Source: UBA6814 sp040753075
GTDB taxonomy: Bacteria; Desulfobacterota; Desulfovibrionia; Desulfovibrionales; Desulfovibrionaceae
Length of the DNA: 64,000 nt
Assembly: GCA_040753075.1 (NCBI GenBank)
Contig: JBFMHA010000013.1
Span: 7,822 to 71,821, forward strand
Direction: 5' to 3'
In this document: piece after piece, positions 61,289 to 64,000 of the stretch
Position numbering within the stretch: position 1 is the first letter of the stretch
Layout: the number at the start of each line of letters is the position of its first letter
Position numbers and translations under genes: made by a program
Notes under the pieces: generated by a model
What the model saw: only the letters and a program-made list of their open reading frames with translations
What the model was told of the DNA's origin: nothing
Databases searched by the model: none

Positions 61289-61490
61289 CTCCCAAGGTGA
61301 GAAAACCCCCGCCAGTTCTATGTCGCAGGGCTATCAGGGATGGGTCTCGTTGTGGACCAAGTCGGGCTTCCCGGCTGGAGTCCCATAGGCAATCTATAGC
61401 CAGATCAAGGTTGACCAGGGGCTTGGTCTGTCGCTAGAACATTTCGGCTATCCGACACAGATTATCCTGTTTCTCTGGGGTGATATTCGT

Positions 61491-63037
<1,547 letters not shown>

Positions 63038-63041
<4 letters not shown>

Positions 63042-63916
63042 GCAAGTGGCAACAATGCTTCTTGGGGGATATCCTTGAATTGAAGAGAGGATATGACCTT
63101 CCCGCTAGCCAACGGGAAGAAGGACCATATCCTATCATTTCATCAAGTGGAATCACAGGAACTCACTGCGAAGCAAAAGTTAAAGGACCAGGTGTTGTTA
63201 CCGGACGATATGGTACACTGGGTGAGGTATTTTTCATTCCAAGCGATTTTTGGCCGCTAAACACAAGCCTTTACGTTCGAGATTTCAAAGGAAACGACCC
63301 GAGGTTCATCAGTTACTTCTTACAATCACTTGATCTGGGTAGCCTAAATGCAGCAGGTGCGGTTCCAGGCTTAAATCGAAACCATTTGCATCAGCTTGAG
63401 ACCACCATCCCAAATGTTCCAATCCAACGCCGTATCGCCTCCATCCTTTCCGCCTATGACGGCCTTATTGAGAACAACACCAGCCGAATCGAAATCTTAG
63501 AGGAAATGGCTCGACGAATCTATGATGAGTGGTTTGTCCGCTTCCGTTTTCCTGGGCATAAAGAGGTGGGCTTCAGAGAGACGGAGCAAGGTCTCGTACC
63601 TGAAGGGTGGAGTGTAAAGACGCTGTACAATGTTGCCGATGTCACCTATGGCCATCCGTTCAAATCAAAGCAGTTTAACAATGATGGCATAGGGCTTGGA
63701 GTAATTCGCATACGAGACATCAAAGGCAATGCGATAAAGACCTATACGGAAGAAGAAGGTAAGCCAAAACACAAGATTCAAAACGGTGACATATTGATTG
63801 GTATGGACGGAATTTTTCACATGGGCAAGTGGGCTGGCGGGGAGGCATGGCTAAATCAACGAGTAGTGCGACTTAGCAGTCCGTTGCAAAAGTCGGTTTT
63901 CACCCCATCCCGATGA
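63038..63916 (+). CDS. hsdS: type I restriction specificity subunit, truncated
   Basis: HsdS recognises the two halves of the target with two TRD domains joined by helices. Here residues ~1-150 form the first TRD (FLGDILELKRGYDLP, ISSSGITGTH), then the conserved spacer (QRRIASILSAYDGLIENN, ARRIYDEWFVRFRFPG), and a second TRD begins (VPEGWSVKTLYNVADVTYG) but stops at 292 residues, ending PLQKSVFTPSR; normal length is ~400. The composition is far AT-richer than the window. At about 63885 the sequence abruptly changes to GC-rich, so the gene is probably interrupted. Confidence 0.88.
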
Positions 63917-64000
63917 GGGCGACGGCTACCGGGGCAGGTTGTTGGTGTTGGTTGAGGGTGACCAGTACGACGAGCAGCAGGGGAGTCGAGGCGTGAGGGA
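63885..64000. other. likely junction with an inserted element
   Basis: The AT-rich hsdS sequence changes at about 63885 (CCGTTGCAAAAGTCGG onward) into unrelated GC-rich sequence that interrupts the second TRD. This looks like one end of an insertion sequence, but only ~110 bases are visible and no transposase can be seen. Confidence 0.45.

Noticed and set aside
61255..61437. 60-codon frame upstream of hsdM
   Set aside because: It overlaps the direct repeats, has no ribosome site and shows no protein-like pattern.

Overview
The window looks like chromosome from a high-GC deltaproteobacterium of the Desulfovibrio type. This is inferred from gene content and not from a database match. Markers are an archaeal-style entry to aromatic biosynthesis (ADTH synthase plus dehydroquinate synthase II) placed in front of pheA, aroA, tyrA and trpEGDCF; sigma-54 promoters; many c-di-GMP and PAS proteins; and an osmoregulated periplasmic glucan (opgGH) pair.

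Layout. 1-4430 is an Rhs locus on the minus strand: one short Rhs gene with its own promoter, followed by displaced Rhs tips with candidate immunity genes, separated by copies of a ~100-200 bp core repeat. 4479-7226 is gntR-trpB-trpA. 7527-8672 encodes a protein of unknown role with a C-terminal block that resembles plant IQM proteins. 8927-10692 is purD-purE, 10997-11806 encodes DNA polymerase III delta-prime, and 11900-13614 is amt-glnB on the minus strand behind a sigma-54 promoter. 13875-24155 is the large aro-phe-tyr-trp operon. 24363-30078 holds a Lon-like protease, a CBS/PAS/GGDEF protein and a flavoprotein disulfide reductase-like enzyme. 30291-38958 (minus) is a lysine 2,3-aminomutase / two ATP-grasp ligases / acetyltransferase-deacetylase cluster preceded by small exported or OB-like proteins, a sigma-54 promoter and a sigma-54 activator gene. 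39268-55684 is mostly housekeeping and signalling: cvpA, mazG, a chemoreceptor, tRNA-Phe, PAS-GGDEF, uspA, opgGH, a CI/S24 regulator, pheT, merR and a PnuC-like protein. From tRNA-Pro at 55728 to the end is an integrated element with a tyrosine integrase, a serine recombinase, a RepA-like ATPase and a type I restriction-modification locus whose hsdS is cut short near the window end.

How the genes work together. The aromatic operon appears to be controlled at three levels. A 14-bp palindrome at 13875 overlaps a TTGACA box and shares 11 bases with a site in front of gntR-trpBA, which suggests one GntR regulator for both operons. A 28-residue leader peptide reads Tyr-Phe-Trp-Tyr-Phe-Trp-Phe and is followed by a terminator whose left arm can pair perfectly with a segment of the leader (classical attenuation, sensing all three products). 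A second intrinsic terminator sits between tyrA and trpE, just after three consecutive Trp codons near the end of tyrA, as if tyrA were the leader for the trp half.

The best candidate for an undescribed system is the KamA cluster. KamA keeps both acidic residues that select lysine, so beta-lysine is the expected product. Two ligases, a fused GNAT-deacetylase and a second GNAT would then act on it. The product is unknown. Start codons were chosen by ribosome-binding sites and overlaps; no search or folding program was run.
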